Of a DNA stretch of 62,594 nucleotides, positions 7,645-16,039 are shown in pieces; positions within the stretch are counted from its first letter, which is position 1, and each line of letters opens with the position of its first letter. The DNA lies in assembly GCA_964398785.1 (NCBI GenBank), contig CAYNNQ010000011.1, positions 1-62,594 on the forward strand. Direction: 5' to 3'. A program made the position numbers and the translations under genes. Source of the stretch: CAYNNQ01 sp964398785 (GTDB taxonomy: Bacteria > Desulfobacterota > Desulfovibrionia > Desulfovibrionales > Desulfonatronovibrionaceae). The notes under the pieces are model-generated. The model did no database searches, had not been told where the DNA came from, and saw nothing but the letters and a program-made list of their open reading frames with translations.

Positions 7645-10287
7645 CTACCCGGCAAGCAATTTATCCAATTTATCCAGGGCATTTTGCAGACCGTTTACAT
7701 TCGGCCCCCCGGCCTGGGCCAGATCCGGTCTTCCGCCTCCGCCTCCTCCAATTTCCTCCGCAACATGTTTGATAAGATCCGGGGCGGTAAATCTCGAATG
7801 CAGATCCTTGCTCACGTACAATATAAGCATAGCCTTACCCTGACTACGGGTACCAAGGAGGATAATCCCGGTATTCATCCGGGAACGCAAGTCGTCCACA
7901 ACCTTGCGCAGGGCATTTGCGTCCGGGACTTCCACCTCCCGGGAAAGGACATTTATGCCCTGCACTTCACGCATATCGGAAAGCAGATCACCGCCTCGGG
8001 AAGAGGAAAGCTTGTCCAAAAGCTCCTGCTTTTCCCGGTTTAACGCCTTGACTTCTTCCTGCAGGGAGTTGATTTTTTCTTTTAGCTGTTCCGGGGAAAC
8101 TCGCAATGCCTCCCCAGCCTCGTTCACGTGCCGTCGCATCTTTCGCCAGTACTCGAAAGCCCCCCAGCCGGTAAGGGCCTCGATCCGGCGCACGCCGGCG
8201 GCCACTCCGCCCTCGGATACCACGCACATGCTCCCGGCCTGCCCCGTAGTCCTCAGATGCGTTCCCCCGCAAAGCTCCATGGAGATGCCCGGAATTGAGA
8301 CCACGCGCACTTCATCCGCGTACTTCTCCCCGAAAAGGGCCAAAGCTCCCATCTCCACAGCGCGGGAATAGGGGACAACCTCCTCGAGAACCTCGTGGTT
8401 GGCCAATATACCGGCATTGACTTCCTCCTCGATCCGGGAGATCTCTTCCGGAGTCACCGCCTGGATATGAGTAAAGTCGAAACGCAGTCGGTTCTCGTCT
8501 ACCTGGGATCCGGCCTGGCGGACATGCTCTCCGAGCACATTGCGCAAGGCCGCATGCAGGAGGTGAGTTACTGTATGGTTACGGGCAGAAGCCACCCGCT
8601 TACCTTCTTCCACCTTCAGATCAGCCTCCTGATCCACATGGATATTTCCTTCCTGTACAGTTACCTGGTGCACTGTGAGCTGCGGACCCGGATTCAGGCA
8701 GTCTTCAACCGCGCAAATACCGGTAGAAGAACTGATCTTGCCCCGGTCTCCCACCTGGCCGCCGGACTCTCCGTAAAAAGGAGTGCGCGAACTGACCAGG
8801 TATCCGTCTTCCCCCTCACTTAAACGCGGCCTGGATTCCCCGTGCGCATCTAGCAAAAAGATTATACGGGCATCGGCCTGTAAAGTGGAATATCCCCAGA
8901 ACTCACTTTTAAGGCCCTGTTCCAGGAGGGCGGAAAAACGCACGGACCAGTCCTTTTCTCCACTGCCTTTCCAGGCCGCCTTGGCCCTTTCCTTCTGTTC
9001 CTGCATGCAACGGTTGAATCCCTGCTCATCCACTTTAAATCCCTGCTTTTCAGCAATGTCATGGACAATATCCAGGGGGAAGCCAAAGGTGTCATAGAGT
9101 TTGAACGCGGTCTCCCCGGGCACGGTATCCCTGTCCTCGCTAAGCAGATCGTCCAGGGTCTGTTCCAGAAGCGTAAGACCCTTATCCAAGGTATGTGCAA
9201 ATCGTTGCTCTTCCTGAAATACCACTTTACCCAGAAAATCGCGGCTGTCGTCCAACTCGGAAAAGGCCTCGGACATTTCCTCCACCACCTGATCGCAGAT
9301 GCTGTAAAAAAAAGGCTCGGTCAGACCCAATAGCCGGCCGAAACGAAAAGCCCTGCGAATTAGCCTGCGCAGGACATAGCCGCGGCCTTCGTTGGAAGGG
9401 AGAATACCGTCGCTAATCATAAATGCCACTGCCCGGCTATGGTCGGCTATGACCCGTAGAGCGGTGTCTGTCTCCTCATCGTAATGGTATTGCACGCCAG
9501 CTTTATTTGCTGTGGAAGAAATCAGCCCGGAGAACAGATCGGATTCGAAGTTGGAATAGACCCCTTGGCACACTGCCGCTATACGTTCCAGGCCCATTCC
9601 TGTGTCTATGCTCGGTTTGGGTAAAGGATGCATTTCTCCCTGCTCATCCCGGTCGTACTGCATGAAGACCAGATTCCACACCTCCAGATAGCGGTCACAT
9701 TCGCATTTTCCGATGGCGCAGTCCGGACCGCAGGCCATATCCTCCCCCTGGTCGTAATGGACTTCGGAACACGGACCGCAGGGCCCGGTATCCCCCATGG
9801 ACCAATAATTATCCTTCTCCCCCAGACGGAATATCCGCTCCGCTGGTACACCGGCCACTTCTTGCCAAAGCCTTTCCGCCTCGTCGTCATCTTTATAAAC
9901 GGTTATATACAACCTGGTGGGGGAAAAGCCGATAACATCTGTCAGAAACTCCCACGCATACCTTATGGCCTCTTTTTTGAAATAATCTCCAAAGGAAAAA
10001 TTGCCCAGCATCTCGAAAAAGGTATGGTGCCTGGCGGTGCGGCCCACATTCTCCAGGTCGTTGTGTTTGCCCCCTACCCGCAGGCACTTCTGGGAGGTGG
10101 TAGCCCTCTTATAATCTCTCTTCTCCTGGCCCAAAAAAACCTTCTTGAACTGGACCATCCCGGCGTTGGTAAAAAGGAGAGAGGGGTCGTCCCGAGGTAC
10201 AAGTGGAGAACTGGGAACTATCGCATGTCCATTTCTCTCGAAATATTCCAAAAACTTTCTGCGGATATCCTTGGCGCTAAGCTTCAC
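7645..10287 (-). CDS. alaS: Alanyl-tRNA synthetase
   Basis: An 880-residue class II synthetase of normal length. It has the catalytic domain (N-terminal ~440 residues), an editing domain with the zinc ligands HTVTHLLH and CGGTH, then a coiled stretch (about 715-760) and a Gly-rich C-Ala domain ending in GGGGGGRPDLAQAGG. It charges tRNA-Ala and clears mischarged Ser or Gly. It overlaps the end of recA by 11 bases, so recA-alaS is one transcription unit, an order common in bacteria of this group. Confidence 0.97.
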   Translation of the reverse strand: MKLSAKDIRRKFLEYFERNGHAIVPSSPLVPRDDPSLLFTNAGMVQFKKVFLGQEKRDYKRATTSQKCLRVGGKHNDLENVGRTARHHTFFEMLGNFSFGDYFKKEAIRYAWEFLTDVIGFSPTRLYITVYKDDDEAERLWQEVAGVPAERIFRLGEKDNYWSMGDTGPCGPCSEVHYDQGEDMACGPDCAIGKCECDRYLEVWNLVFMQYDRDEQGEMHPLPKPSIDTGMGLERIAAVCQGVYSNFESDLFSGLISSTANKAGVQYHYDEETDTALRVIADHSRAVAFMISDGILPSNEGRGYVLRRLIRRAFRFGRLLGLTEPFFYSICDQVVEEMSEAFSELDDSRDFLGKVVFQEEQRFAHTLDKGLTLLEQTLDDLLSEDRDTVPGETAFKLYDTFGFPLDIVHDIAEKQGFKVDEQGFNRCMQEQKERAKAAWKGSGEKDWSVRFSALLEQGLKSEFWGYSTLQADARIIFLLDAHGESRPRLSEGEDGYLVSSRTPFYGESGGQVGDRGKISSSTGICAVEDCLNPGPQLTVHQVTVQEGNIHVDQEADLKVEEGKRVASARNHTVTHLLHAALRNVLGEHVRQAGSQVDENRLRFDFTHIQAVTPEEISRIEEEVNAGILANHEVLEEVVPYSRAVEMGALALFGEKYADEVRVVSIPGISMELCGGTHLRTTGQAGSMCVVSEGGVAAGVRRIEALTGWGAFEYWRKMRRHVNEAGEALRVSPEQLKEKINSLQEEVKALNREKQELLDKLSSSRGGDLLSDMREVQGINVLSREVEVPDANALRKVVDDLRSRMNTGIILLGTRSQGKAMLILYVSKDLHSRFTAPDLIKHVAEEIGGGGGGRPDLAQAGGPNVNGLQNALDKLDKLLAG

Positions 10288-11356
10288 TACCCTTGTCCTT
10301 TGTTTCTTCCTTGTCCTTTGCTTCTGCCTGGGTCTCGTCTTCCCGCATCCCCAGCTTGGTCAAAAGCTCATCCTCTATCTGCCGACTGAGCTCTGGATTT
10401 TCCTTGAGCATCTGACGGACGTTATCCCGTCCCTGGCCCAGCCTCTCCGACCCGTAGGCATACCAGGCGCCGCTTTTGTCTATAATCCCATGATCCACGC
10501 CCATATCCAGGATCTCCCCTTCCCGGGAAATACCTTCTCCGTAAAGTATGTCAAAAACTGCCTCCCGAAAGGGGGGAGAAACCTTGTTCTTGACTATCTT
10601 AACCCGAACTTTGTTCCCGTAAACCTGTTCCTTGTCCTTGAGCGTCTGGATCTTGCGGATGTCTATGCGCACCGAGGCGTAGAATTTAAGGGCATTTCCG
10701 CCGGTGGTTGTTTCCGGACTGCCGTAGCCCATGGTTCCTATTTTCATGCGTATCTGATTAATAAATCCCAGGGCTGTGCGGGATTTGTGTATCGTACCCG
10801 TAAGCTTGCGCATGGCATGGGACATGAGCCGGGCCTGTCCCCCAACCTGGGTTTCGCCCATGTTGCCTTCCAGTTCAGCCTGGGGGGTAAGAGCGGCTAC
10901 CGAATCGACCATAACCACATCCACTCCGCCGGATCGGACCAATAGATCGGCAATCTCCAGGGCCTGTTCCCCGTAATCCGGTTGGGAAATAAGCAGTTCC
11001 TCGGTGTTCACCCCTAGCTTACGGGCGTAAGTCACATCCAGGGCATGCTCTGCATCGATAAATGCGGCTGACCCCCCTTTTTTCTGGGCCTCGGCTATTA
11101 TCTGCAAGGCCAATGTGGTCTTGCCCGAGGATTCCGGCCCATAGATTTCCGTCACTCTCCCCTGAGGGACTCCCCCGATTCCCAAGGCAATATCCGCCCC
11201 AATAGAACCCGTGGGGATGGAAGGGATGGATTGATGCGCCCCGTCGGAAAGACGCATAATCGAGCCCTGCCCGTACTTCCGTTCAATTGTACTGATAGCC
11301 GTTTCCACGGCCTCTTTCTTCATCTCTTCCGGGGACAACTGCGCTTTCTTGGCCAT
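10277..11356 (-). CDS. recA: Recombinase RecA
   Basis: A 359-residue strand-exchange ATPase for homologous recombination and SOS induction. Walker A is GPESSGKTT (73-81) and Walker B is VDVVMVDSVAALTP. The DNA-binding loop regions (MGETQVGGQARLMS, and TTTGGNALKFYAS) are intact, and the C-terminus is acidic. It starts with ATG after a GGGAGCGGG stretch. It leads the recA-alaS unit, with a 214-base upstream region holding a candidate promoter. Confidence 0.97.
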   Translation of the reverse strand: MAKKAQLSPEEMKKEAVETAISTIERKYGQGSIMRLSDGAHQSIPSIPTGSIGADIALGIGGVPQGRVTEIYGPESSGKTTLALQIIAEAQKKGGSAAFIDAEHALDVTYARKLGVNTEELLISQPDYGEQALEIADLLVRSGGVDVVMVDSVAALTPQAELEGNMGETQVGGQARLMSHAMRKLTGTIHKSRTALGFINQIRMKIGTMGYGSPETTTGGNALKFYASVRIDIRKIQTLKDKEQVYGNKVRVKIVKNKVSPPFREAVFDILYGEGISREGEILDMGVDHGIIDKSGAWYAYGSERLGQGRDNVRQMLKENPELSRQIEDELLTKLGMREDETQAEAKDKEETKDKGSEA

Positions 11357-11425
11357 ATCCCGCTCCCGGTTTTAAGTTAATCTTTCATCCTTTTCTGCCT
11401 TGGTCCCCTACATGGTGCAGTCCGA

Positions 11426-11453
11426 ACTATACAATGCATTTCCAGTCCGTTAA
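11426..11453 (-). promoter_or_regulatory. Candidate recA promoter
   Basis: TTAACG, a 16-base spacer and TATAGT lie 70-100 bases before the recA ATG. The match to sigma-70 elements is moderate. I could not identify a LexA box with confidence. Confidence 0.35.
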
Positions 11454-11531
11454 CTGCCACAATTCCCGCGAAGGGGACAAGGGTCACCCTTTTTGATGTG
11501 CCCAACTTTTAATTATAGCTTTTTTATATCC

Positions 11532-11570
11532 GCCTGACAAGGCAAGGATCTGGCTAAACATCGGTCAGGC
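11532..11570 (-). terminator. Hairpin directly after folE2
   Basis: GCCTGAC and GTCAGGC form a 7-bp inverted repeat starting at the base after the folE2 stop. The following minus-strand bases are A-rich rather than a T run, so it is at best a weak terminator or 3'-end stabiliser. Confidence 0.3.
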
Positions 11571-12356
11571 TCAGAGATGGTAATGTTCCTTGTTTTTCTT
11601 GATGCTGGAGTATGCACTGTGGTTGTGGATGGATTCAAAGCTTTCCACCTCCACCTCAAACCAAGTCACCAGCCTGTGGCTTTCCAGCTGGCTAGCCACA
11701 TTACGCACCACATCCTCCACAAAAGCCGGATTGGAAAATGCCTCTTCGGTTACCCGTTTTTCGTCTTCACGCTTTAACAACGGATAGACAGGAGAAGACC
11801 CCGAGTTCTGTGCGATCTCGATAAGCTCCTCCAACCACAGGAGGCCATTAAATCCAGCCTGGATACTTATCGTCGCCCTTTGACTGTGGGCCCCTTCCGA
11901 GCTTATGGCCAAAGAGCAGGGACAAACTGTCATAACCGGGACATTGACTCCGATACTCAGCTGCATGTCCTGGTCTTGGAGCCGGCCGGAGATAAAACAG
12001 TCATAGTCCATCAAGAATTCGTTGCCGCTTTCCGGCGCCTGGCGCGGCATGAAATAGGGGAAAGAAAACCGGAGGTGAGCTCGGCGGGCATCCAATCGAC
12101 TGCATACATTTTCCAAGAGGGAATACAGGCTTTTGTAAGTCAAAAACCCCCCCCAGGAACCCAAGGCCTGCATGAATCTGCTCATGTGCGTGCCCTTCAT
12201 GCTCCCGGGCAAATCCACGCTCGAATCCACCCTGGCTACTGTATTCTGTCTCCCATTGGCCCTGTCCTGGACCACTACAGGGAAGCGCAGGTTCTTTATC
12301 CCCACTCGGTCAATGGAAAGAGAAAGATCGGAAGGACCACTCTGCACGTCCTGCAT
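11571..12356 (-). CDS. folE2: GTP cyclohydrolase IB (FolE2)
   Basis: A 261-residue enzyme that opens GTP to 7,8-dihydroneopterin triphosphate for folate and queuosine. It is the type IB family, unrelated in sequence to zinc-dependent FolE. Recognisable parts are the N-terminal VGIKNLRFPV block, VDLPGSMKGTHMSR, and the metal/catalytic Cys region TVCPCSLAIS (Cys145 and Cys147). Its ATG shares one base with the nikR stop (TAATG), so it is translationally coupled to a metal regulator. FolE2 enzymes accept several metals, which fits that setting. Confidence 0.92.
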   Translation of the reverse strand: MQDVQSGPSDLSLSIDRVGIKNLRFPVVVQDRANGRQNTVARVDSSVDLPGSMKGTHMSRFMQALGSWGGFLTYKSLYSLLENVCSRLDARRAHLRFSFPYFMPRQAPESGNEFLMDYDCFISGRLQDQDMQLSIGVNVPVMTVCPCSLAISSEGAHSQRATISIQAGFNGLLWLEELIEIAQNSGSSPVYPLLKREDEKRVTEEAFSNPAFVEDVVRNVASQLESHRLVTWFEVEVESFESIHNHSAYSSIKKNKEHYHL

Positions 12357-12781
12357 TAAACCAGATCCTGCCCGCTGGTGGTCAGGCTCAACTGTCCGTG
12401 CTTGACCCCTCGGGTGGCTGTGAGTTTATCCGCTGTTTCCTTGATCCGGTTCCCTTTACCCTTGAGAACCAAGACTTCCAGACAATTGTCATGGTCCAGG
12501 TGAACGTGCAGGGAGGTTATGATGACATCCAGGTAATCGTGTTGTAATTCAGTCAATCTTTGGGACAGATCACTCTTGTGGTGATCATAGACCATAGTCA
12601 AGGTACCCACGGCTTCCTGATCCGGATCCTCCCACTCCTTTTGAACCAGAGTATTGCGAATAAGGTCGCGTATGGCTTCGGACCGGGTTTGATAACTACG
12701 TTCATCGCAAAGATCATCGAACTTATTCAAAAGATCCAGATCCAAAGACACCCCGAAACGTATTGTCTTGTTCTTAGTCAT
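12356..12781 (-). CDS. nikR: Nickel-responsive regulator NikR
   Basis: A 141-residue ribbon-helix-helix repressor with a C-terminal ACT-like nickel sensor. The N-terminal RHH is about residues 5-45 (IRFGVSLD, then RSEAIRDLIR). The high-affinity nickel ligands align exactly with those of E. coli NikR: His81, His92, His94 and Cys100, all shifted by 5. It overlaps the upstream methyltransferase gene by 4 bases and folE2 by 1. No nickel transporter is in the window, so its targets lie elsewhere or include this operon. Confidence 0.94.
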   Translation of the reverse strand: MTKNKTIRFGVSLDLDLLNKFDDLCDERSYQTRSEAIRDLIRNTLVQKEWEDPDQEAVGTLTMVYDHHKSDLSQRLTELQHDYLDVIITSLHVHLDHDNCLEVLVLKGKGNRIKETADKLTATRGVKHGQLSLTTSGQDLV

Positions 12782-13461
12782 GTTTCCTCCATGGCTCCAG
12801 AATTAGCCTCGCTCCTGCGTTGAAGCATGCGCAGGACAACTTCCGCATTTTGTCCGCAGCTTTGCACTTTTTCCGATTCCAAAACCCGGACCTCCCAACC
12901 TCTTTCGCGCAATAGCGACCATACCCGCCTGGAGGTTTCCCGGTCCGGATCGGCGAATACAGCCTTTCCTCCTGTTTTGAGCACATATTGTAGCAAATTG
13001 GATACAGGCTGCAAAAAACGCTCTTCATAAAATATATCCGCTGCCCATACAAAGTCAAAGCATGATTGCACAAAACCGCAACGACCCCAGTCCATACAGA
13101 TCCACATGGGATCCTGTACCCTATTTACATGAGCATTTTCTCGGGCGTAGTGTAAGGCGGAAAGGCTGTTATCCACTGCCGCCACGCGGGCCCCGCAGTG
13201 CAACCCGGCCATGGCGCTGAGCCCCAGCCCGCAACCCAGATCCAAACAAAGAGCGCCTTTCAATGAATCGGCGTTCTCCAGAAGCCAGCCAGACAGGGAA
13301 ACCGCGGCGGGCCATATTTCCACCCAGTAGGGGATAAAATCCTCCTCACTCTCCCGCGACCCGTCATCCATTTCTTCCCATATGCTCTCGAGATCGGCAG
13401 GACGACGCATTTCCCAGTTCCAACCTCTGGTGTTTATCTGCAATCTTGCGTTGCCCATCAA
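12778..13461 (-). CDS. SAM-dependent methyltransferase (lysine methyltransferase-like)
   Basis: A 227-residue class I methyltransferase. SAM motif I is LCLDLGCGLG (71-80), and Asp97 in AAVDNS would bind the ribose. The segment YWVEIWPAAVSLSGWLL just before it is typical of the protein-lysine methyltransferase group that includes the ETF-beta enzyme. A WAADIFYEE segment stands at the motif IV position. The substrate is unknown; a protein lysine is most likely from family. It is the first gene of the methyltransferase-nikR-folE2 operon. Confidence 0.75.
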   Translation of the reverse strand: MMGNARLQINTRGWNWEMRRPADLESIWEEMDDGSRESEEDFIPYWVEIWPAAVSLSGWLLENADSLKGALCLDLGCGLGLSAMAGLHCGARVAAVDNSLSALHYARENAHVNRVQDPMWICMDWGRCGFVQSCFDFVWAADIFYEERFLQPVSNLLQYVLKTGGKAVFADPDRETSRRVWSLLRERGWEVRVLESEKVQSCGQNAEVVLRMLQRRSEANSGAMEET

Positions 13462-13601
13462 AGTCCCCGGGAATTAAAAAAAGTTTCTAGCAATCCACCC
13501 CAGCTTTCAATCCTTGCCGGATACTTAAATCTTTCTGGCTGACTAAGCAAGAACCCATTTTTATCTGTCTTGGATACAAATTAAGATCTGTCCATAATAT
13601 T

Positions 13602-13632
13602 TTGCGCATAAAAAATAACCTTTTTTACGCAA
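13602..13632. other. Inverted repeat in a divergent promoter region
   Basis: TTGCG plus an A-rich stretch is mirrored by a T-rich stretch plus CGCAA around a short loop. It sits between the divergent methyltransferase operon and the hydrolase gene, so it could be an operator or an isolated hairpin. Nothing else is evident in this 274-base gap. Confidence 0.35.
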
Positions 13633-13735
13633 CTATTTACGGAAAAAGAAAAACAGTATACTCTAAAATTTAGGAAAAAATCCAGAAGTATGCCCTTTGA
13701 TTAAATAACAACGGCTATAAGTACACCAGGACTCA

Positions 13736-14500
13736 ATGAGAAAGGAACGGACGGTTAGAGAGGAAGTCCTTCTCATACACAGTTTCGGCGGCACTCCCCA
13801 GGATTTGCGGGGGCTTGCGGACAGCCTGCTGAGTGCGGGAGCCAAGGTACATCTGCCCCTTTTGCCCGGACATGGGACAAAAATCGAGGACCTCCAGCAA
13901 ACTTCATTTAAAGACTGGTACCGGGAGGTGGAAGACAGATTCCTTACTCTGCGCTCCCAAAAACGGAAAGTACACGTGGTTGGTTTCTCCCTGGGTGGTG
14001 CTTTGGGACTTCGCCTGGCTCAGGTACACAATCCGGGAAGTCTTACCTGTATAGCCACTCCGGTATTTCTCTATTCCTTTTTTTCCCCATGCATGGCCAC
14101 GGACTGGCGACTGCCCCTGATACCCTTGCTTCGCTTTATTCATCCCTATTGGCCCATGCATCCCGCACCTCACCGGGCCCGCCAGGTTGCCCCATTTTCC
14201 GGTTACGAAGGCTATCAACCACTACACGCCTTAAACAGCATGATGCGGGGACTCCGCCTAGTCCGGAGCAATTTGTCCAAAATCAAATGCCCATTGCTTG
14301 TCCAGCATAGCCCCCAGGACACGACCGTTTTGCCGTGTAACTCCTGGGAAATAATCACCGGTTGCAGCTCTCTCGAGCGCAGCCTGGAATTTTTGCCCGT
14401 CACCAATACGGATGGGAACCCGCATATGCTGCCCACACACGTGGATACCCGAAAAAAAGTCCAGGATTCAGTCCTCGATTTTATCTCTAGTTTTGCCTGA
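13736..14500 (+). CDS. Alpha/beta hydrolase, carboxylesterase (Est30-like)
   Basis: A 254-residue serine hydrolase resembling Est30 and monoacylglycerol-lipase-like carboxylesterases. The oxyanion segment is IHSFGGTPQDLR, the PLLPGHG block follows, and the nucleophile is Ser85 in GFSLGG. The acid is probably the Asp in HSPQDTTVLP and the base the His in GNPHMLP. No signal peptide is present, so it should be cytoplasmic. AGGA lies 8 bases before the ATG. Its last 33 bases overlap the convergent RACO-like gene. The substrate is unknown. Confidence 0.85.
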   Translation: MRKERTVREEVLLIHSFGGTPQDLRGLADSLLSAGAKVHLPLLPGHGTKIEDLQQTSFKDWYREVEDRFLTLRSQKRKVHVVGFSLGGALGLRLAQVHNPGSLTCIATPVFLYSFFSPCMATDWRLPLIPLLRFIHPYWPMHPAPHRARQVAPFSGYEGYQPLHALNSMMRGLRLVRSNLSKIKCPLLVQHSPQDTTVLPCNSWEIITGCSSLERSLEFLPVTNTDGNPHMLPTHVDTRKKVQDSVLDFISSFA

Positions 14501-16021
14501 ACGGCAAGTAAAGGCCAAGCGCATGTGTCGGGCAAAAGAGGTCTGGTTGTAATTGCCCGATCGTGTCAGATCCAGACTGTGTACAGCCCCTCCAATCATT
14601 TGCATCCTTTCTCTGGACTTCGGCAATTGGCGGGCCGCATTCATACCTCCGGAAAGCGAGGAATTCCCCACAGGGATGATTTTTTCCTCGCTCCATTGGG
14701 GCAAAAATCCCAAAGCGGTTAATATACCGGGGGCCAGATTTTGGCCAAGACTACCGGCGATATATATCTTGGTCAAACTGGAAGGACTCAAACCGGCCGT
14801 ATTCAGAAGCGACTCCAGCCCCATGGTGAAAGCTGCCTTGACCATAAGCAACTCCTGTACATCCGCTGGATCCAGAAAAATTTCCGGCGTTAGGTACAAG
14901 CGATTATTGTTTATCTTCCCGGCCACTTTAGATGCCAGGGGCATGTCCCTCCCATCGGTAAGTCGTCCGCTATCATCCAGTATACCCAGTCCCTTGAGCT
15001 TGCGGATGACATCCAGGTAAGCGGTGGCAGTTATCCGCGTACATCCCGATTTTCCCGAGGGCCTGATCCCCCAGCTGTCCAATATGATTTCCGAACAGAC
15101 CCCTTTCTCTCCGGCAGCGGCCCCGAAACGAAGACCGCAACCCTCCAGGGCGGGGCCCATAGCCACGCTGGTAGCGTAATACGTCCCATACCCGTCGCAC
15201 AGGACCATTTCCGCGTTGGTCCCGAAATCCGCAAAAAGGAATACCTGGTCTTTCACCTCTGGGGGGAGGTCGAAAAGACCGCAAGTTATGTCCGCGCCAA
15301 TAAAAGGGGAAATGAGAGGGGGGATGTATGCTTGGGGCAATCCTGAGTCCAATTCCACCCATGTATCGCCGCTGAAAGGCAGCGTGTAGGGAGCCCGTGC
15401 TATTTGAGAACATCCCTTTTCCAGAAACAGGCAAAGCATGGCCGGATTCCCGGAAACAAGCAAAAAATCCGGAGCGCTCTCTAAAAGGGCCAGGATCTCG
15501 TGAAAAAGATCCAAAAGGACTCCCCGCTGCATGCGGACATGTTCGGGACTTTCCAGGGCAAACCGCAGTCGGGACATTATCTCTCCCCCGGTACCCGACT
15601 GCGGGTTAGGAGCAGAGCCGCTACTCACCAGCCCGTCGGTGTGCTCAAACGACCATTTTACAGTGGTTGTGCCTATGTCCACGACCAGAAAGAGAGGCGG
15701 CGCTTGGCTTCGCTTCTCAAAATGCAAAGAGATCCGCCCGGAAGGGATCTCCACAATCTGCCCATTTCCCGGGGTATGTTCGCAAGCCAACCTCCACCCC
15801 TGCTGTAACTCATACGGGGTAAACACGTCCGCGTCTTTGTCTGTGGGGGATGGAGCGGATGCGGAAAATCCAATTCCGCAGTTTGCACATCTCCCTATAC
15901 CGGCACACAAGGACCTATCCCGGAAATATCCGTGCAAATACAAGCCGGTCAGAAAGGTCCGCGTGGAATCAAGCCAAAGGCTTTGGCCGCTAGGGATTAC
16001 ATTGATTTCGACCTTTTCCAT
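14468..16021 (-). CDS. RACO-like 2Fe-2S ASKHA ATPase (corrinoid protein activator)
   Basis: A 517-residue protein like RACO, the ATP-driven reductive activator of corrinoid proteins. The N-terminal plant-type ferredoxin has Cys39, Cys45, Cys48 and Cys80 (C-x5-C-x2-C, then C). An actin-like ATPase core follows, with phosphate loops VVDIGTTTVKWS and FADFGTNAEMVL and the late IAGSLGQNL block. Family members are usually near 600 residues, so the linker is short here. It begins 18 bases after selD and ends inside the convergent hydrolase gene. Its client is unknown; acetyl-CoA-pathway or methyltransferase corrinoid proteins are typical. Confidence 0.82.
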   Translation of the reverse strand: MEKVEINVIPSGQSLWLDSTRTFLTGLYLHGYFRDRSLCAGIGRCANCGIGFSASAPSPTDKDADVFTPYELQQGWRLACEHTPGNGQIVEIPSGRISLHFEKRSQAPPLFLVVDIGTTTVKWSFEHTDGLVSSGSAPNPQSGTGGEIMSRLRFALESPEHVRMQRGVLLDLFHEILALLESAPDFLLVSGNPAMLCLFLEKGCSQIARAPYTLPFSGDTWVELDSGLPQAYIPPLISPFIGADITCGLFDLPPEVKDQVFLFADFGTNAEMVLCDGYGTYYATSVAMGPALEGCGLRFGAAAGEKGVCSEIILDSWGIRPSGKSGCTRITATAYLDVIRKLKGLGILDDSGRLTDGRDMPLASKVAGKINNNRLYLTPEIFLDPADVQELLMVKAAFTMGLESLLNTAGLSPSSLTKIYIAGSLGQNLAPGILTALGFLPQWSEEKIIPVGNSSLSGGMNAARQLPKSRERMQMIGGAVHSLDLTRSGNYNQTSFARHMRLAFTCRSGKTRDKIED

Positions 16022-16039
16022 TAGTTTACGGATCCAGGC

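Noticed and set aside
9628..10389. 253-codon plus-strand frame
   Set aside because: Antisense to alaS and the end of recA; no ribosome site or domain.
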